64,000 nucleotides of DNA, taken from assembly GCF_019396345.1 (NCBI RefSeq), contig NZ_JAHKRM010000038.1, forward strand, positions 62,001-126,000, in the 5' to 3' direction. The notes under the pieces were generated by a model. That model was not told where the DNA came from and did not search any database. It was given only the letters and a program-made list of their open reading frames with translations. The stretch comes from Nonomuraea guangzhouensis. GTDB taxonomy: Bacteria > Actinomycetota > Actinomycetes > Streptosporangiales > Streptosporangiaceae. Shown here piece by piece: positions 34,626 through 43,841 of this stretch; within the stretch, counting starts at the first letter, position 1, and each line of letters begins with the position of its first letter. Made by a program: the position numbers and the translations under genes.

Positions 34626-36003
34626 TACGCTCCCACCAGTCTCTGAACGATTCTTCCGGGATCTCCGGCAGGTCCCGGGTGTCGGTCCAGGCCGACAGCG
34701 GGCCCGGCAGGCGTTTCGGCACCACCTTGCGGAAGCGGGTGGCCAGGCGTTGCGCCTTCGTCAGGCGTACCTCGTCGTTGAGTATCCAGCCCGCCACGCG
34801 CATGCCCGCGCGCTCGGCCGGCGCGTGGCGGACCTTGGCGCGCAGGTCCACGAGCACCTCGGGGATGTCGATCGCGACCGGGCACACCTCGTAGCAGGCG
34901 CCGCAGAGGCTGGAGGCGTACGGCAGCGAGGCGTCGAGCTCTGACGACATGCCCCTGAGCTGCGGGGTGAGGATCGCGCCGATCGGGCCCGGGTAGACCG
35001 AGCCGTAGGCGTGGCCGCCCGCGCGTTCGTAGACCGGGCAGACGTTCAGGCAGGCCGAGCAGCGGATGCAGCGCAGCGCCTGGCGGCCCACCTCGTCGGC
35101 GAGCACGTCCGTGCGGCCGTTGTCGAGCAGCACCAGATGGAAGTCCTGGCCCTCGGTCGAGCCGGTCCACATGCTGGTGTAGGGGTTCATGCGCTCGCCG
35201 GTGGAGCTGCGTGGCAGCAGCTGCAGGAAGACCTCCAGGTCGCGCCAGGAGGGCAGCAGCTTCTCGATGCCGACCACGCTGATCAGGGTCTCCGGCAGCG
35301 TGAGGCACATCCGGCCGTTGCCCTCGGACTCCAGCACCACCAGCGTGCCGGTCTCGGCGATCATGAAGTTGGCGCCCGAGACGGCGACCTTGCTCTTGAG
35401 GAAGCGTTCGCGCAGGTGCAGCCGGGCGGCCTCGGCCAGCGCGCGCGGCTCGTCGGTGAGGTCCTCCGGGACCGGGCGCATCTTGTCGAGGAAGATCTCG
35501 CGGATCTCGGCCCGGTTGCGGTGGATCGCGGGGACCAGGATGTGGCTCGGGAAGTCGTCGCCGAGCTGGACGATCAGCTCTGCCAGGTCGGTCTCGTAGG
35601 CGGTGATGCCCTGCGCGGCCAGCGCCTCGTTGAGGCCGATCTCCTGGGTGGCCATCGACTTGACCTTGACCACCTCGGTCTCGCCGGTGGCCTGGACGAG
35701 CCGGGTGACGATGCGGTTGGCCTCGTCGGCGTCGCGGGCCCAGTGGACGTGGCCGCCCGCCCTGGTCACGGCCTCCTCCAGCTGGACGAGGTAGCGGTCG
35801 AGGTGGCGCAGGGTGTCGTCCTTGATCGCCTTACCGGCCGCGCGGAGCTCCTGCCAGTCGGGGAGCTCGTTGACGACGTTCGCGCGCTTGCCCCGGATGG
35901 TGTGCGTGGCCTTGCGGAGGTTGTAGCGGAGCTGAGAGTTCTGTACGGCCTGCGCCGCATTCTTCGGGAAATTTCCTGGCATGCCGATGAATGTCGCGCT
36001 CAT
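34612..36003 (-). CDS. lutB: Iron-sulfur LUD protein LutB
   Basis: A 463-residue subunit of the lactate-utilisation complex. The N-terminal LUD domain (GANFMIAETGTLVVLESEGN) is followed by two ferredoxin-type clusters: CIRCSACLNVCP at 312-323 and CGACYEVCP at 367-375, which would each help bind 4Fe-4S. The C-terminal part after that is the usual helical extension. Start is ATG 36003 (MSATFIGMPGNFP), overlapping the lutA stop by ATGA. Ordinary length for the family. Confidence 0.92.
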   Translation of the reverse strand: MSATFIGMPGNFPKNAAQAVQNSQLRYNLRKATHTIRGKRANVVNELPDWQELRAAGKAIKDDTLRHLDRYLVQLEEAVTRAGGHVHWARDADEANRIVTRLVQATGETEVVKVKSMATQEIGLNEALAAQGITAYETDLAELIVQLGDDFPSHILVPAIHRNRAEIREIFLDKMRPVPEDLTDEPRALAEAARLHLRERFLKSKVAVSGANFMIAETGTLVVLESEGNGRMCLTLPETLISVVGIEKLLPSWRDLEVFLQLLPRSSTGERMNPYTSMWTGSTEGQDFHLVLLDNGRTDVLADEVGRQALRCIRCSACLNVCPVYERAGGHAYGSVYPGPIGAILTPQLRGMSSELDASLPYASSLCGACYEVCPVAIDIPEVLVDLRAKVRHAPAERAGMRVAGWILNDEVRLTKAQRLATRFRKVVPKRLPGPLSAWTDTRDLPEIPEESFRDWWERNERA

Positions 36004-36749
36004 TGGGCTTCGCCGCCTTTGGTGGAAGCTTCGGTCGAGGCGAGGATCTCGGCGAGGTGCATGACCCGGACCCCGGTCCGCTGGCGGCCGAGCGTGCCGC
36101 CGATGTGCATCAGGCACGAGTTGTCGGCCGCGCACAGCACCTCGGCGCCCGTGTCGAGCACGCTGCGTGCCTTGTCGGCGCCCATGGCGGCGGAGACGGC
36201 CGGGTTCTTGACGGAGAACGTGCCGCCGAAGCCGCAGCACTCGTCGGCCGCCGGGAGCGGGACCAGCTCCAGGCCCCGGACGTTCTGCAGGAGCCTGGTC
36301 GGGCGGTCGCCGAGGTGCAGGCCGCGCAGCGAGTGGCACGTCGGGTGATAGGTCACCCGATGCGGGAAATATGCGCCAACGTCGTCGACTTTCAGGACGT
36401 CCAGCAGGAACTCGGAGAGCTCGTAGACCTTGGGCGCGACCTCGGCGACCGCCGCCGCTCCCCTGCTGCCCGGCCGGACCAGCTTGGGGTACTGCTCGCG
36501 CACCATGGCGGCGCACGATCCGGACGGCGCGACGACCGCGTCGTATCCGGCGAACACCTCGGTGAAGCGGCGCGCCAGTCGTACGCCCTCCTCGCGGTAG
36601 CCCGTGTTGACGTGCATCTGGCCGCAGCACGTCTGGGCGGTGGGGAAGTCCACCTCGCAGCCGAGCCTGCGCAGGAGCGACACGACGGCCTTGCCGGTGC
36701 CGGGGAAGAGCGTGTCGTTCACGCACGTGATGAACAGGGCGACTCGCAC
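36000..36749 (-). CDS. lutA: Cysteine-rich CCG protein LutA
   Basis: A 249-residue protein with two CCG domains (heterodisulfide-reductase type) that passes electrons in lactate oxidation. The first cluster motif reads TCCGQMH with an upstream Cys in FITCVNDTLFP, the second DECCGFGGTF, and CHSLRG and CLMHIGG supply the others. GTG 36749 follows GGAAGGAG by five bases and is the best start. The gene heads the lutABC operon; the 36768-36794 double operator sits about 20 bases upstream. Confidence 0.92.
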   Translation of the reverse strand: MRVALFITCVNDTLFPGTGKAVVSLLRRLGCEVDFPTAQTCCGQMHVNTGYREEGVRLARRFTEVFAGYDAVVAPSGSCAAMVREQYPKLVRPGSRGAAAVAEVAPKVYELSEFLLDVLKVDDVGAYFPHRVTYHPTCHSLRGLHLGDRPTRLLQNVRGLELVPLPAADECCGFGGTFSVKNPAVSAAMGADKARSVLDTGAEVLCAADNSCLMHIGGTLGRQRTGVRVMHLAEILASTEASTKGGEAQ

Positions 36750-36767
36750 AACTCTCCTTCCGATGTA

Positions 36768-36794
36768 TGGTCTGACCACAGTATGGTCAGACCA
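36768..36794. promoter_or_regulatory. Tandem GntR/FadR-type operators between lutA and its regulator
   Basis: Two perfect 5-1-5 palindromes, TGGTCTGACCA (36768-36778) and TGGTCAGACCA (36784-36794), lie 16 bases apart. The TGGTNNNACCA pattern is the known binding form of FCD-type GntR regulators such as FadR and LldR. They lie in the divergent promoter of lutABC and the GntR gene at 36823. Confidence 0.85.
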
Positions 36795-36822
36795 TATCGA
36801 ATCCACACCCAGGAGGACAGCG

Positions 36823-37512
36823 GTGACCGACTGGCGTCCCGTCCGGCGGACCCGCACCTTCGAGGACGTACTCGCGCAGATCGAACGGCGCATCGCCGAG
36901 GACGGTCTCACCGTCGGCGACCGGCTGCCCGCCGAGCGCAGCCTGGCCGAGCAACTGGGGGTCAGCCGCTCGTCGGTGCGGGAGGCCATGCGTGTGCTGG
37001 AGACGCTCGGCGTGGTGTCGTCGCAGGTGGGGCGGGGGCCGGACGCCGGGGCGGTGCTGACGTCCCGCCCCGACACGGCGCTCACCGACCTGCTCCGGCT
37101 GCATCTGGGGCTGGCCAGCCTGGAGCTGCGCGAGGTGATCGACACCCGGCTGATGATCGAACGCTGGGCGGCCACCCGTGCGGCCACGGCCGGGTCCGAC
37201 ACCTCCGGCCTCGTCGCCGCCCTGGCGGGCATGGACGCGGCGCGGTCGGCGGAGGAGTTCGTCGAGCACGACACCGCCTTCCACTGCGCGCTGGCGGACG
37301 CGTCGGGGAACCGGCTGATCTCGGCCATCATGCGGTCGCTGCGCGACTCGATGAGGCGCTACGCGGTGGAGGCGGTGACGCGGCTCGGCGACACGTCCGT
37401 GCTGCGGGCCGACCACGAGCGCATCCTCGCGGCCGTACGGGCGGGCGATGCCGACGAGGCCGCGACCGCGGTCGCCGAGCATCTGGCCCACGCCTACCCG
37501 TCGCTCAGCTGA
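36823..37512 (+). CDS. GntR/FCD-family regulator, probably LutR/LldR-like
   Basis: A 229-residue repressor. The winged HTH at 10-75 (LTVGDRLPAERSLAEQL, SRSSVREAMRVLETLGVV) is followed by an all-helical FCD sensor domain with the metal-binding set (DTRLMIERWAA, HDTAFHCALADAS, DHERILAAVRAGD). Members of this type sense lactate or related acids. It is divergent from lutABC with two operators between, so it very likely controls the operon and itself. Start GTG 36823 lies six bases after AGGAGG at 36811. Confidence 0.9.
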   Translation: MTDWRPVRRTRTFEDVLAQIERRIAEDGLTVGDRLPAERSLAEQLGVSRSSVREAMRVLETLGVVSSQVGRGPDAGAVLTSRPDTALTDLLRLHLGLASLELREVIDTRLMIERWAATRAATAGSDTSGLVAALAGMDAARSAEEFVEHDTAFHCALADASGNRLISAIMRSLRDSMRRYAVEAVTRLGDTSVLRADHERILAAVRAGDADEAATAVAEHLAHAYPSLS

Positions 37513-38347
37513 AAGCGGCCCGGTGGTCCCGGACCCAGGACTCGTAGGAGGCGGCCGGGCGGCCCAGCACCGACCGGACGTCGTCCGAGACCCGCGGCCA
37601 GCCCACCTCCTTGAGCATGGTCCAGCCCGTGGCCGCGACTTCGGCCAGGGTGGGGTCGGCGCCCGAGGCGAGCATCTGCTCCTTGGCCGTCTCGATGGGG
37701 ATCTCGACGGTCGCAAGCGGGCGGCCGAGCACCTCGGCCAGGATCGCCACCTGGGCGGGGACGCTGAGCAGTTCCGGGCCCGTGAGCTCGTAGGTCCGCG
37801 AGTCGTGCGTGCTCGTGGTGAGAACGGCCGCCGCCACGGCCGCGATGTCGCGCGGATCGATGATGGGCTGCGCGCCGTCGCCGGTGAAGTTGGGGATCGG
37901 GCCGCCCGCCTTGACGGCTTCCGCCCAGCCCAGCGAGTTGGAGGCGAAGCCGGCCGGGCGGAGCATGGTCCACGACATGCCGCTCGCCTTGATGGCCTCC
38001 TCGCCCGGCACGTGCCACGATCTGACGTCGCCGGGGTCGTCGGTGTCGCCCGTGCCGACGGCCGAGAGCTTCACCACCTTCTTGACGCCCGCCGCCCTGG
38101 CCGCCTCGATCATGGCCTGGTCGTGTTCCTTCAGCTTCTGGCCGAATCCGGTCAGCAGGAGGGCGGCCGACACGCCCTCGAACGCCTGCCGCAGCGATCG
38201 CGGGTCTTCGAAGTCGGCCTGGACGGCTTCGCCGCCGGGCGCGCGGGAGAGGTCCCGGGTCATGGAGCGAACGGCTTCACCGCGCTCGATGAGGAGGCGG
38301 GCGGTCAGACTGCCTATGGTGCCCGTGGCACCGGTGATCAGGATCAT
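37505..38347 (-). CDS. NmrA-like NAD(P)-binding reductase
   Basis: A 280-residue atypical short-chain reductase of the NmrA/ergot-alkaloid AgnA group. It opens with ILITGATGTIGSLTARLL, the glycine-rich cofactor loop, and has FVKLSAVGTGDTDD and LRPAGFASNSLGWAEAV segments typical of this group. No Tyr-Lys catalytic pair is evident, which is usual in NmrA-type members. The gene overlaps the end of the convergent GntR gene by eight bases and is divergent from an AraC regulator 50 bases away. The AraC-type neighbour probably controls it. Confidence 0.82.
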   Translation of the reverse strand: MILITGATGTIGSLTARLLIERGEAVRSMTRDLSRAPGGEAVQADFEDPRSLRQAFEGVSAALLLTGFGQKLKEHDQAMIEAARAAGVKKVVKLSAVGTGDTDDPGDVRSWHVPGEEAIKASGMSWTMLRPAGFASNSLGWAEAVKAGGPIPNFTGDGAQPIIDPRDIAAVAAAVLTTSTHDSRTYELTGPELLSVPAQVAILAEVLGRPLATVEIPIETAKEQMLASGADPTLAEVAATGWTMLKEVGWPRVSDDVRSVLGRPAASYESWVRDHRAAFS

Positions 38348-38398
38348 GCATCGAGGCTGACAGCGCACCTCCCCTCGGTTATAGGAAGAATCGGCACC

Positions 38399-39127
38399 AT
38401 GAGCACCGCACTTCCGAGAGCCGGACGGATCCACGTCCGGGAGCCCGACACCGCGCCGATGGTGGCCTTCCGCACGGTGGACGCGGATGGGCGCCTGTAC
38501 GTAATGGGGCCGCGCACGCGGGCGTCGTACCTGGCGCCCAAGGACGTGCCGCACTGTGTCACGGTACGGCTGCGCCCGGAGATCGCGCGGCCTCTGCTCG
38601 GAGCGCCGATGAGCGAGCTCGTGGACGAGATCATCCCCCTCCGGGACCTTTGGGGGACGCGCGCGGACCGGCTGGCGGACGAGCTGGCGGGCCTGGTGAC
38701 GGGAGGTGACTGGGCGGAGCGGGTGATGGCGCGGCTGGAGGCGGCCTTCCGCGACCGGCTCGCCGCGCAGTCGTCCGCCGACCTGGACCGGGCCGGCCTG
38801 GTGGGCGCGGCGGCGGCGCTGCTCTCGGCCGGAGCGGCCCGGCCCCCGGTGACCGAGGTGGCCAGGGAGCTGGGGGTGAGCGAGCGGCACCTGCGCAACC
38901 TGTTCACGGGTGGTGTGGGCGTCCCGCCCAAGCGGTTCGCCCGCATCAACCGGGTCCGTGGCGTGCTGTCCAGGGTGTTCCGCGAGGGGGCGGCGTCACT
39001 GGCCGCCGACGCGGGCTACTACGACCAGTCGCACATGACGGCGGAGTTCCGTGAGGTGATGGGGGTGCCGCCGAACGCCTACCGTGCGGGCCGGCTGCCC
39101 GTCCCCAGCGCCTGCTCAGTCGGCTGA
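38399..39127 (+). CDS. AraC-family regulator
   Basis: A 242-residue AraC/XylS regulator. The C-terminal ~90 residues hold the double HTH: PPVTEVARELGVSERHLRNLF and the second repeat AASLAADAGYYDQSHMTAEFREVMGVPPNAYR, which matches the family signature. The N-terminal part is a small effector domain of unknown ligand. It begins at ATG 38399, 51 bases from the start of the divergent NmrA-like reductase gene, which is therefore the likely target. Its last 12 bases overlap the convergent sulfatase gene. Confidence 0.85.
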   Translation: MSTALPRAGRIHVREPDTAPMVAFRTVDADGRLYVMGPRTRASYLAPKDVPHCVTVRLRPEIARPLLGAPMSELVDEIIPLRDLWGTRADRLADELAGLVTGGDWAERVMARLEAAFRDRLAAQSSADLDRAGLVGAAAALLSAGAARPPVTEVARELGVSERHLRNLFTGGVGVPPKRFARINRVRGVLSRVFREGAASLAADAGYYDQSHMTAEFREVMGVPPNAYRAGRLPVPSACSVG

Positions 39128-40558
39128 GTCGGCTTGCAGGCAGGTGGCGCCCGAGCAGGCGTGCATCCTCGACAGCCGTTCCTGGAGCCCCAGCAGGAGC
39201 TGCGGATCCGCGAGCCGCGCGAGGTTGTGCAGCTCGTACGGATCTCGGGTGAGGTCGTACAGCTGGAGCTCGCCGGTGGCGTACCTCACATACGTGTAGG
39301 TATCTGTCCGCAACGCCTCGTAGCCGGGCACCGGCGTCTGCGCCGCCGACGACACGTCGGCCGGCCTGCTGAACTCGACCAGGACGTTCCGCCGCCACGG
39401 CGACGGGTGCTGCCCCTGCAACAGCGGCACCAGCGACCGCCCTTCGACGAACGGCGGCACCGTGGCCCCGCCGAGCGCGGCGAAGGTGGTCGCCAGGTCC
39501 ACCGTCGCCGTCAGCTCCTTGATCGTCGAGCCCGGCGCGATGCCCGGCCCGCGCACCACCAGCGGGACGTGGATGGACTCCTCGAACGGGGTGGTCTTGC
39601 CCTGCGGGAGGCGATGAGTCCCGAGATGGAAGCCGTTGTCGGAGGTGAAGAAGATGTAGGTGTTGTCGAGCTTGCCGGTGGCCCGCAGGGTGGCGATCAC
39701 CGAGTTGACGAGGTCGTCGACGCCGAGCATGGCCCGCAGCCTCCTGCGGTAGCGCTCGTCGATCTCCTCGATGGTCTTGCGTGAGAGCGGCGGCCTCGAG
39801 CGCAGCCACTCCGGCTCCTCCGACACGTCCGGCTGGTTGAACGACGGCGTGCGCGGCGCCTGCGCGTCGGGGAACGCGTCGACGTGCCGGATGGCGGGGT
39901 TGGCCGGGTTGTGCGGCGCGATGGGGGCGAGGTACAGGAAGAACGGCTGCTGGGCGGCGGTGATGAAGTCACGGGCCTTGCCCGCCAGCACGTCCTCCAG
40001 GTAGTCCTCCTCGCCCCAGCCGTGGTCCACCAGCTGCCCGTTCTCGTTGAGTCGGTAGCCGTACTCCTGGTACAGGTTGCGTACGGGCACGTCCCACTCG
40101 TGCCAGCCGGGCGGCACGTACGTCTCGGCGGCGGTGTCGCCCGGATAGTGGTTGAGGAACTTGCCCATCAGCCCCGTGCGGTAGCCGGCCTGCTGCATCC
40201 AGGCCCCGATCGTGGAACGTTCCAGACCCAGGGTGTGGAAGCGGTCGAAGCCGCCTTCGGGCGCGGTGTTGGTCCACACCCCATGACTGTGGACGTACTG
40301 GGAGCGCAGGATTGACGTACGCGACGGGCAGCACCAGGAGTTCGTCACGAAGAACCGCTCGAACGAGGCGCCCTGCTGCACCAACTGCTGGGTTATCGCG
40401 GGAAAGTACGGGAGAGTCCCGTTCTCCAGGTCGTCCGCCACCACGAAGACGATGTTCGGCCGGGCAGCCCCGGAGGCCACCGTCGGCCGCATCATCGGCG
40501 CCACCGCCGCTGACAGCAGCAGCAGAACGCAAGCGAGACGACACAGCACGTTAACCAC
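39116..40558 (-). CDS. Secreted sulfatase
   Basis: A 480-residue sulfatase with an N-terminal signal sequence (LCRLACVLLLLSAAVAPMM). The FGly motif is CCPSRTSILRSQ, in which the first Cys of C-x-P-S-R would be oxidised to formylglycine. The metal site DD in VVADDLENGTLPYF, the SDNGFHLGTHR stretch and the PHNPANP loop fit the family. A sulfatase-modifying enzyme is not in the window and must be encoded elsewhere. The substrate, perhaps a sulfated glycan, is unknown. Start is GTG 40558 behind GGGGAAA. Confidence 0.9.
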   Translation of the reverse strand: MVNVLCRLACVLLLLSAAVAPMMRPTVASGAARPNIVFVVADDLENGTLPYFPAITQQLVQQGASFERFFVTNSWCCPSRTSILRSQYVHSHGVWTNTAPEGGFDRFHTLGLERSTIGAWMQQAGYRTGLMGKFLNHYPGDTAAETYVPPGWHEWDVPVRNLYQEYGYRLNENGQLVDHGWGEEDYLEDVLAGKARDFITAAQQPFFLYLAPIAPHNPANPAIRHVDAFPDAQAPRTPSFNQPDVSEEPEWLRSRPPLSRKTIEEIDERYRRRLRAMLGVDDLVNSVIATLRATGKLDNTYIFFTSDNGFHLGTHRLPQGKTTPFEESIHVPLVVRGPGIAPGSTIKELTATVDLATTFAALGGATVPPFVEGRSLVPLLQGQHPSPWRRNVLVEFSRPADVSSAAQTPVPGYEALRTDTYTYVRYATGELQLYDLTRDPYELHNLARLADPQLLLGLQERLSRMHACSGATCLQADSAD

Positions 40559-40639
40559 GAAGCTAATTTCCCCGAAAGATCATGCATTGACACCCGGCAC
40601 CTCGACAGCCGTAATAGAACTTAATTCCGGAGGTGTCAC

Positions 40640-41641
40640 ATGAAGCTCGGCTTGCAGCTCGGCTACTGGCAGCGCAACGCGGACGACGCGACCGAAACGG
40701 TCCTGACGGCCGAACGGCTCGGCTACGACTCGATATGGACCGCGGAGGCGTACGGCAGCGACGTCTTCACCCCCCTGGCCTGGTACGGAGCGCGTACCTC
40801 GCGCATCAAGCTCGGCACGTCGATCGCCCAGATGTCGGCCCGGCCGCCGGTCACCACGGCGATGACCGCGATGACGCTCGACCATCTCACGGGCGGACGG
40901 CTGCTGCTCGGCATCGGCGCCTCGGGCCCCCAGGTGGTCGAGGGCTGGTACGGCCAGCCGTTCGCCAAGCCGCTGACCAGGACCCGCGAGTACGTCGACA
41001 TCATGCGCCAGGTGTGGCGCCGCGAGGAGCCGGTGACCAGCGACGGAGCCCACTACCCGCTCCCCCTGCCGGACGGCCTCGGCAAGCCGCTCAAGCTCAT
41101 CACCCACCCGCTGCGGCCCGACATCCCCCTCTATCTCGGCGCGGAGGGGCCCAAGAACGTGGCCCTGGCCGCCGAGCTCGGTCAGGGCTGGCTCCCGCTG
41201 TTCGCCTTCCCGTCCAAGATCGAGGAGATGTACGGCGAGGCGCTGTCGGGCGCCGCGCCCGGCTTCGACGTCGCGGCCATGGTCATGGTGATGATCTCCG
41301 ACGATGTCCAGGCAGCGCTCGACGGCGTGAAGATGATGCTCACGCTCTACATCGGCGGCATGGGCGCCAGGCACCGCAACTTCCACGCCGACATCATCGG
41401 CCGGATGGGCTTCGCCGAGGCCGCCGAGCGGATCCAGGCGCTCTACCTGGCCGGGAAGAAGGACGAGGCGTTCCGGGCGATCCCGGACGAGCTGGCCGAC
41501 GGCATCTCGCTCGTCGGGCCGCCCGGACGGATCAAGGAACGCCTCGAACTCTGGCGGCAGAGCCCGGTCACCAGCCTGCTCGTGATGGGGCCCCGTGACG
41601 AGAAGTCGCTGACGATCATCCGTGACCTTGTACTGAACTGA
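40640..41641 (+). CDS. LLM-class F420-dependent oxidoreductase
   Basis: A 333-residue luciferase-like enzyme of the F420-dependent group common in actinomycetes. It shows the TIM-barrel pattern: LGLQLGYWQR at the start, AERLGYDSIWTAEAYG, IAQMSARPP, LGIGASGPQVVEGWYGQPF (the flavin-binding GxGxS...GQPF stretch) and the C-terminal GPPGRIKERLELWRQS. Likely to reduce or oxidise a small organic compound. No partner gene gives a substrate. ATG 40640 follows GGAGGTGTCAC. Confidence 0.88.
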   Translation: MKLGLQLGYWQRNADDATETVLTAERLGYDSIWTAEAYGSDVFTPLAWYGARTSRIKLGTSIAQMSARPPVTTAMTAMTLDHLTGGRLLLGIGASGPQVVEGWYGQPFAKPLTRTREYVDIMRQVWRREEPVTSDGAHYPLPLPDGLGKPLKLITHPLRPDIPLYLGAEGPKNVALAAELGQGWLPLFAFPSKIEEMYGEALSGAAPGFDVAAMVMVMISDDVQAALDGVKMMLTLYIGGMGARHRNFHADIIGRMGFAEAAERIQALYLAGKKDEAFRAIPDELADGISLVGPPGRIKERLELWRQSPVTSLLVMGPRDEKSLTIIRDLVLN

Positions 41642-41691
41642 TCCGCACGTCATCACGGCCGTGTTTCCGCACTCCCCGCCGTACTTCGGCT

Positions 41692-41866
41692 GGGGTCCTT
41701 CTGGGGAGGGGGAGCGCTGGGGTCCTTCTGGGGGGCGGGACCGCTCGGGTCCCCCTGGGAGGCGGGAGCGCTGAGATCCCCCTGGGGAACGAGAGCGCTC
41801 AGGTCCCTCTGAGGAGCGGGAGCGGCGAGCGCGCGGGGCCTTCCGGGGGGCGGGGGCGGCGAGCGA
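41692..41866. repeat. 27-bp tandem array downstream of the FtsX gene
   Basis: Five full copies of a 27-bp unit (GGGGTCCTTCTGGGG followed by AGGGGGAGCGCT) at 41692-41826 and a diverged sixth to about 41866. On the minus strand one frame reads a nine-residue repeat of the type SAPAPQKDP, in frame 2 relative to the permease. The stretch between the LLM stop (41641) and the permease stop (41907) has no gene. Confidence 0.85.
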
Positions 41867-41906
41867 TCGCGGTGGCGGTGATGGAGTGGTACGGGCGGAA
41901 AGGTGG

Positions 41907-43841
41907 CTAGTCGGGGCGTGGGGCCGGGTCGGTGGTGACCGATTGGAGCAGCGGCCTGCTCAGCGCCCCGGCCGCGATCACCCCGGCGAACCCGAGCCCG
42001 ACGCAGAGCACCAGCGTGATCACCCCGGTCGCGTTCACCGCACCGATCATGAACGGCGCCGCGCAGAACGCGCCGACCAGGATCGCGCCACCACCCATCA
42101 CGGTGAGCGGGATGAGCGTCTCGGCCCTGCGCGCCTTGTCGAGCACCTCCAGCGGCGTGCCCGCCAGGCGCAGCAGCCCGTACGTCTGGCGGCGGTCGAG
42201 GATCGACGAGGCGGCCGTGATCCCGGCACTGGCGATGGCCACCAGGAACGACACCGACAGCACGACCACCGTGCCCGCGCGGACATCGGCCAGGATCTGG
42301 ACGCCGAAGTGCTCGTCGTCGACCTCCGTGGTGGGCGTGTGCCCGGGAACGAGCCCGGCGAGGGCCGTACGGGCCCGGTCGAGGGTCGCGGGGTCGGCCG
42401 AGGTGCCGAGCGCGACGGCGACGAGCTTCTTCGCCGGCTTCACCGTGGCCGTGATCCCCGCCGCCTTCAGCCGGGTGCGCGCCTGCTCGGCCACGGTGGC
42501 CGTCTGATCCGCCGGGACGGCCACCTGAAGCTGGCCGGCGTTGGCGGAGCCACTGAGGGCGCCCGGGCTGAGCAGGCAGAGGAACCCGGCGACGAAGCCG
42601 GTCATGGCCACCCCGCTCACCGTGCGCCACGCGGAACGCGGATCGTCCACCAGCCGGCGGCCCGCCAGCAGCCGCGCGGGCCGCCGCGCCTGCTTGGCCG
42701 TGACGCGCCCGATGATGCCGACCACCCACGGGCCGACCAGATTGACGCAGAGGAACGCCAGGCCGATCACCACCGCGATGGGGCCCACGGCGCTGCCACG
42801 GCTCAGGAACGGAACGGCGGCGAGCACCGCGAGCAGGACGACGACCCTGATGAACCGCATGGCGGGCGGCGTCTCCCGCTTGGCCACCCCGAGCGGGCTG
42901 ACGACGACCCGCCGCAGCCCCACCACGGCCGACAGCCCCACCAGCAGCGGGACCGCGACCAGCAGCCCGCCCAGGACCAGCGGGCTCGGCCACAGGTCGG
43001 AGACGAACCACGCCCCGCCGCCGATCTGGATCCCGGCCAGCAGCGGCGCGGCCAGGGCGTAGGCGAGCGTGCCCGTGATCGCCCCCGCGAAGGCCACGAT
43101 CACCGCCTCGGCCACGGTCATCCCGACCACCTGGCCGGGCGTCGCACCGACCAGCCTGAGCGTGGCCAGGCGCTGATCCCTCCTGGCCACGGTGAGCCGG
43201 GCCGCCGCGCCCCCGAACACGAGCAGCGGCACGACCATGAGCACACTGGCGATGAGCGCCAGCACCTGGTAGGCCTCGGCGTCGTCCATCGGCTCCCCCG
43301 CCAGGCTCGCCACCTTCACCGGGCTGTAGCCGACGATCCAGTCGTCGCTCCTCGGCCTGGTCAGCTCGGGCGCGTCCGGCTTGTGGCCGACGACCGCGAC
43401 GAGCTCGCCCGGGTAGAGCAGCGCCTCCTCGCCGAGCACGCCCTTGGGGCTCGGGAAGCGGCCGGCGAGCTGTTCGGCGGGCAACTGCCCGGCCAGCTCC
43501 TTCAACGCCGGGGAGAGCCAGACCTCGCCGGGCGCGGGGAAGCGGGCCATGCCGGGCGGCGCGGGCGCGTCCGCGCCGAGCGCCGCCAGGTCGATGACGG
43601 TGATCTCCTTATCACGTACGTAGTCATGCCGGGCCGCCTCGATCGCCACGGCCTCACCCTTGGCCGCGACCGGGTTGCGCCAGGCGCTCCGGTCGGCCCT
43701 GGCCTCGAAGGCGAAGTTGGCGGCCACCGCGAACAGCAGCAGCGCCGTGGACACGGCGACGGCGCCCAGGGTCAGCCACGTGCCCAGCAGGCCCTTGCGG
43801 CCGGCGCCCTTGAGCAGCCGCCAGGTCAGGTCGAGGTTCAC
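41907..43841 (-). CDS. FtsX-like ABC exporter permease
   Basis: A 644-residue membrane protein of the FtsX/MacB type. An N-terminal helix (WLTLGAVAVSTALLLFAV) is followed by a long extracytoplasmic segment, then three or four helices (VLALIASVLMVVPLLVFGG and on). Another extracytoplasmic segment and the last FtsX core (FLVAIASAGITAASSIL, then VMGGGAILVGAFCAAPFMIG) follow. Together with the adjacent ATPase it would form an exporter of peptides or drugs. Start is GTG 43841, overlapping the ATPase stop (GTGA). Its divergent neighbour is a LuxR response regulator. Confidence 0.85.
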   Translation of the reverse strand: MNLDLTWRLLKGAGRKGLLGTWLTLGAVAVSTALLLFAVAANFAFEARADRSAWRNPVAAKGEAVAIEAARHDYVRDKEITVIDLAALGADAPAPPGMARFPAPGEVWLSPALKELAGQLPAEQLAGRFPSPKGVLGEEALLYPGELVAVVGHKPDAPELTRPRSDDWIVGYSPVKVASLAGEPMDDAEAYQVLALIASVLMVVPLLVFGGAAARLTVARRDQRLATLRLVGATPGQVVGMTVAEAVIVAFAGAITGTLAYALAAPLLAGIQIGGGAWFVSDLWPSPLVLGGLLVAVPLLVGLSAVVGLRRVVVSPLGVAKRETPPAMRFIRVVVLLAVLAAVPFLSRGSAVGPIAVVIGLAFLCVNLVGPWVVGIIGRVTAKQARRPARLLAGRRLVDDPRSAWRTVSGVAMTGFVAGFLCLLSPGALSGSANAGQLQVAVPADQTATVAEQARTRLKAAGITATVKPAKKLVAVALGTSADPATLDRARTALAGLVPGHTPTTEVDDEHFGVQILADVRAGTVVVLSVSFLVAIASAGITAASSILDRRQTYGLLRLAGTPLEVLDKARRAETLIPLTVMGGGAILVGAFCAAPFMIGAVNATGVITLVLCVGLGFAGVIAAGALSRPLLQSVTTDPAPRPD

